From: Sedimenticola hydrogenitrophicus
Lineage (GTDB): Bacteria > Pseudomonadota > Gammaproteobacteria > Chromatiales > Chromatiaceae
NCBI RefSeq assembly: GCF_025175675.1
Contig: NZ_JANIOA010000004.1
Coordinates: 62,001 to 126,000, forward strand
Length of the DNA: 64,000 bases
Reading direction: 5' to 3'
The position numbers and the translations under genes were made by a program. Positions 63,917 through 64,000 of the stretch are shown here, piece after piece; the stretch's first letter is position 1; each line of letters begins with the position of its first letter. The notes under the pieces were generated by a model that was given only the letters and a program-made list of their open reading frames with translations, made no database searches and was not told where the DNA came from.

Positions 63917-64000
63917 TTCGGTCCCCCTCTCTACATCCCCCTGGGCACCACCCAGTCTATCAGAAAAGCCCCCCGTCCCATGGTGAAACTTGCCTGTTGC

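Overview
The window is a stretch of chromosome from a GC-rich gammaproteobacterium. The rpsU-yqeY-dnaG-rpoD macromolecular synthesis order with a CAU-anticodon tRNA after rpoD, the hisBHAFE-tatABC order, tsaD divergent from rpsU, and proteobacterial folB/folK, cca and plsY all support this. A NifJ-type pyruvate:ferredoxin oxidoreductase and an NAD-dependent formate dehydrogenase would suit a facultatively anaerobic or chemolithotrophic (for example sulfur-oxidising, Chromatiales-like) lineage, but the genus cannot be fixed from the sequence alone.

Layout. 1-8.2 kb: 3' end of typA, dtd, hisBHAFE, tatABC (TatC carries an unusual 145-residue tail), then two small hypothetical genes. 8.7-19.7 kb, all on the minus strand: a two-gene formate dehydrogenase (one polypeptide carries both NuoE-like and NuoF-like parts), a membrane diguanylate cyclase, and nifJ with a dihydroorotate-dehydrogenase-like flavoprotein. 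19.8-27.8 kb: an Xre/RES toxin-antitoxin pair, two large helicases (SNF2 with SWIM finger; UvrD-like) and an excisionase-HTH/PIN pair.

28.1-37.2 kb is accessory DNA. It starts as an AT-rich array of promoterless genes, each followed by a recombination-site-like palindrome ending in GTTA. This is read as integron gene cassettes without an integrase in the window (a CALIN). The cassettes encode a hypothetical protein, a HEPN-like zinc-ribbon protein, a two-gene membrane module, a small hypothetical protein and a DUF262 + HEPN nuclease pair that looks like a defence module. An IS21-family element, a fragment of a second PIN gene, an intact vapBC-type pair and the last 38 codons of an apparent tyrosine recombinase follow, ending 91 bp from the 3' end of the tRNA gene. 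That arrangement suggests a decayed island at a tRNA attachment site.

37.2-64 kb returns to core genes: tRNA-Ile2, rpoD, dnaG, yqeY, rpsU, tsaD, plsY, folB, folK, a pteridine-reductase-like SDR, a MidA-type methyltransferase, a lipoprotein, an AEC transporter, a DUF2461 protein, a NYN/OST-HTH protein, a DEAD-box helicase, a YhiN-like flavoprotein, a chemoreceptor, a Ser/Thr kinase, cca and a metallo-aminopeptidase. Intergenic gaps carry many palindromic or MITE-like repeats, several in two related copies within the window.
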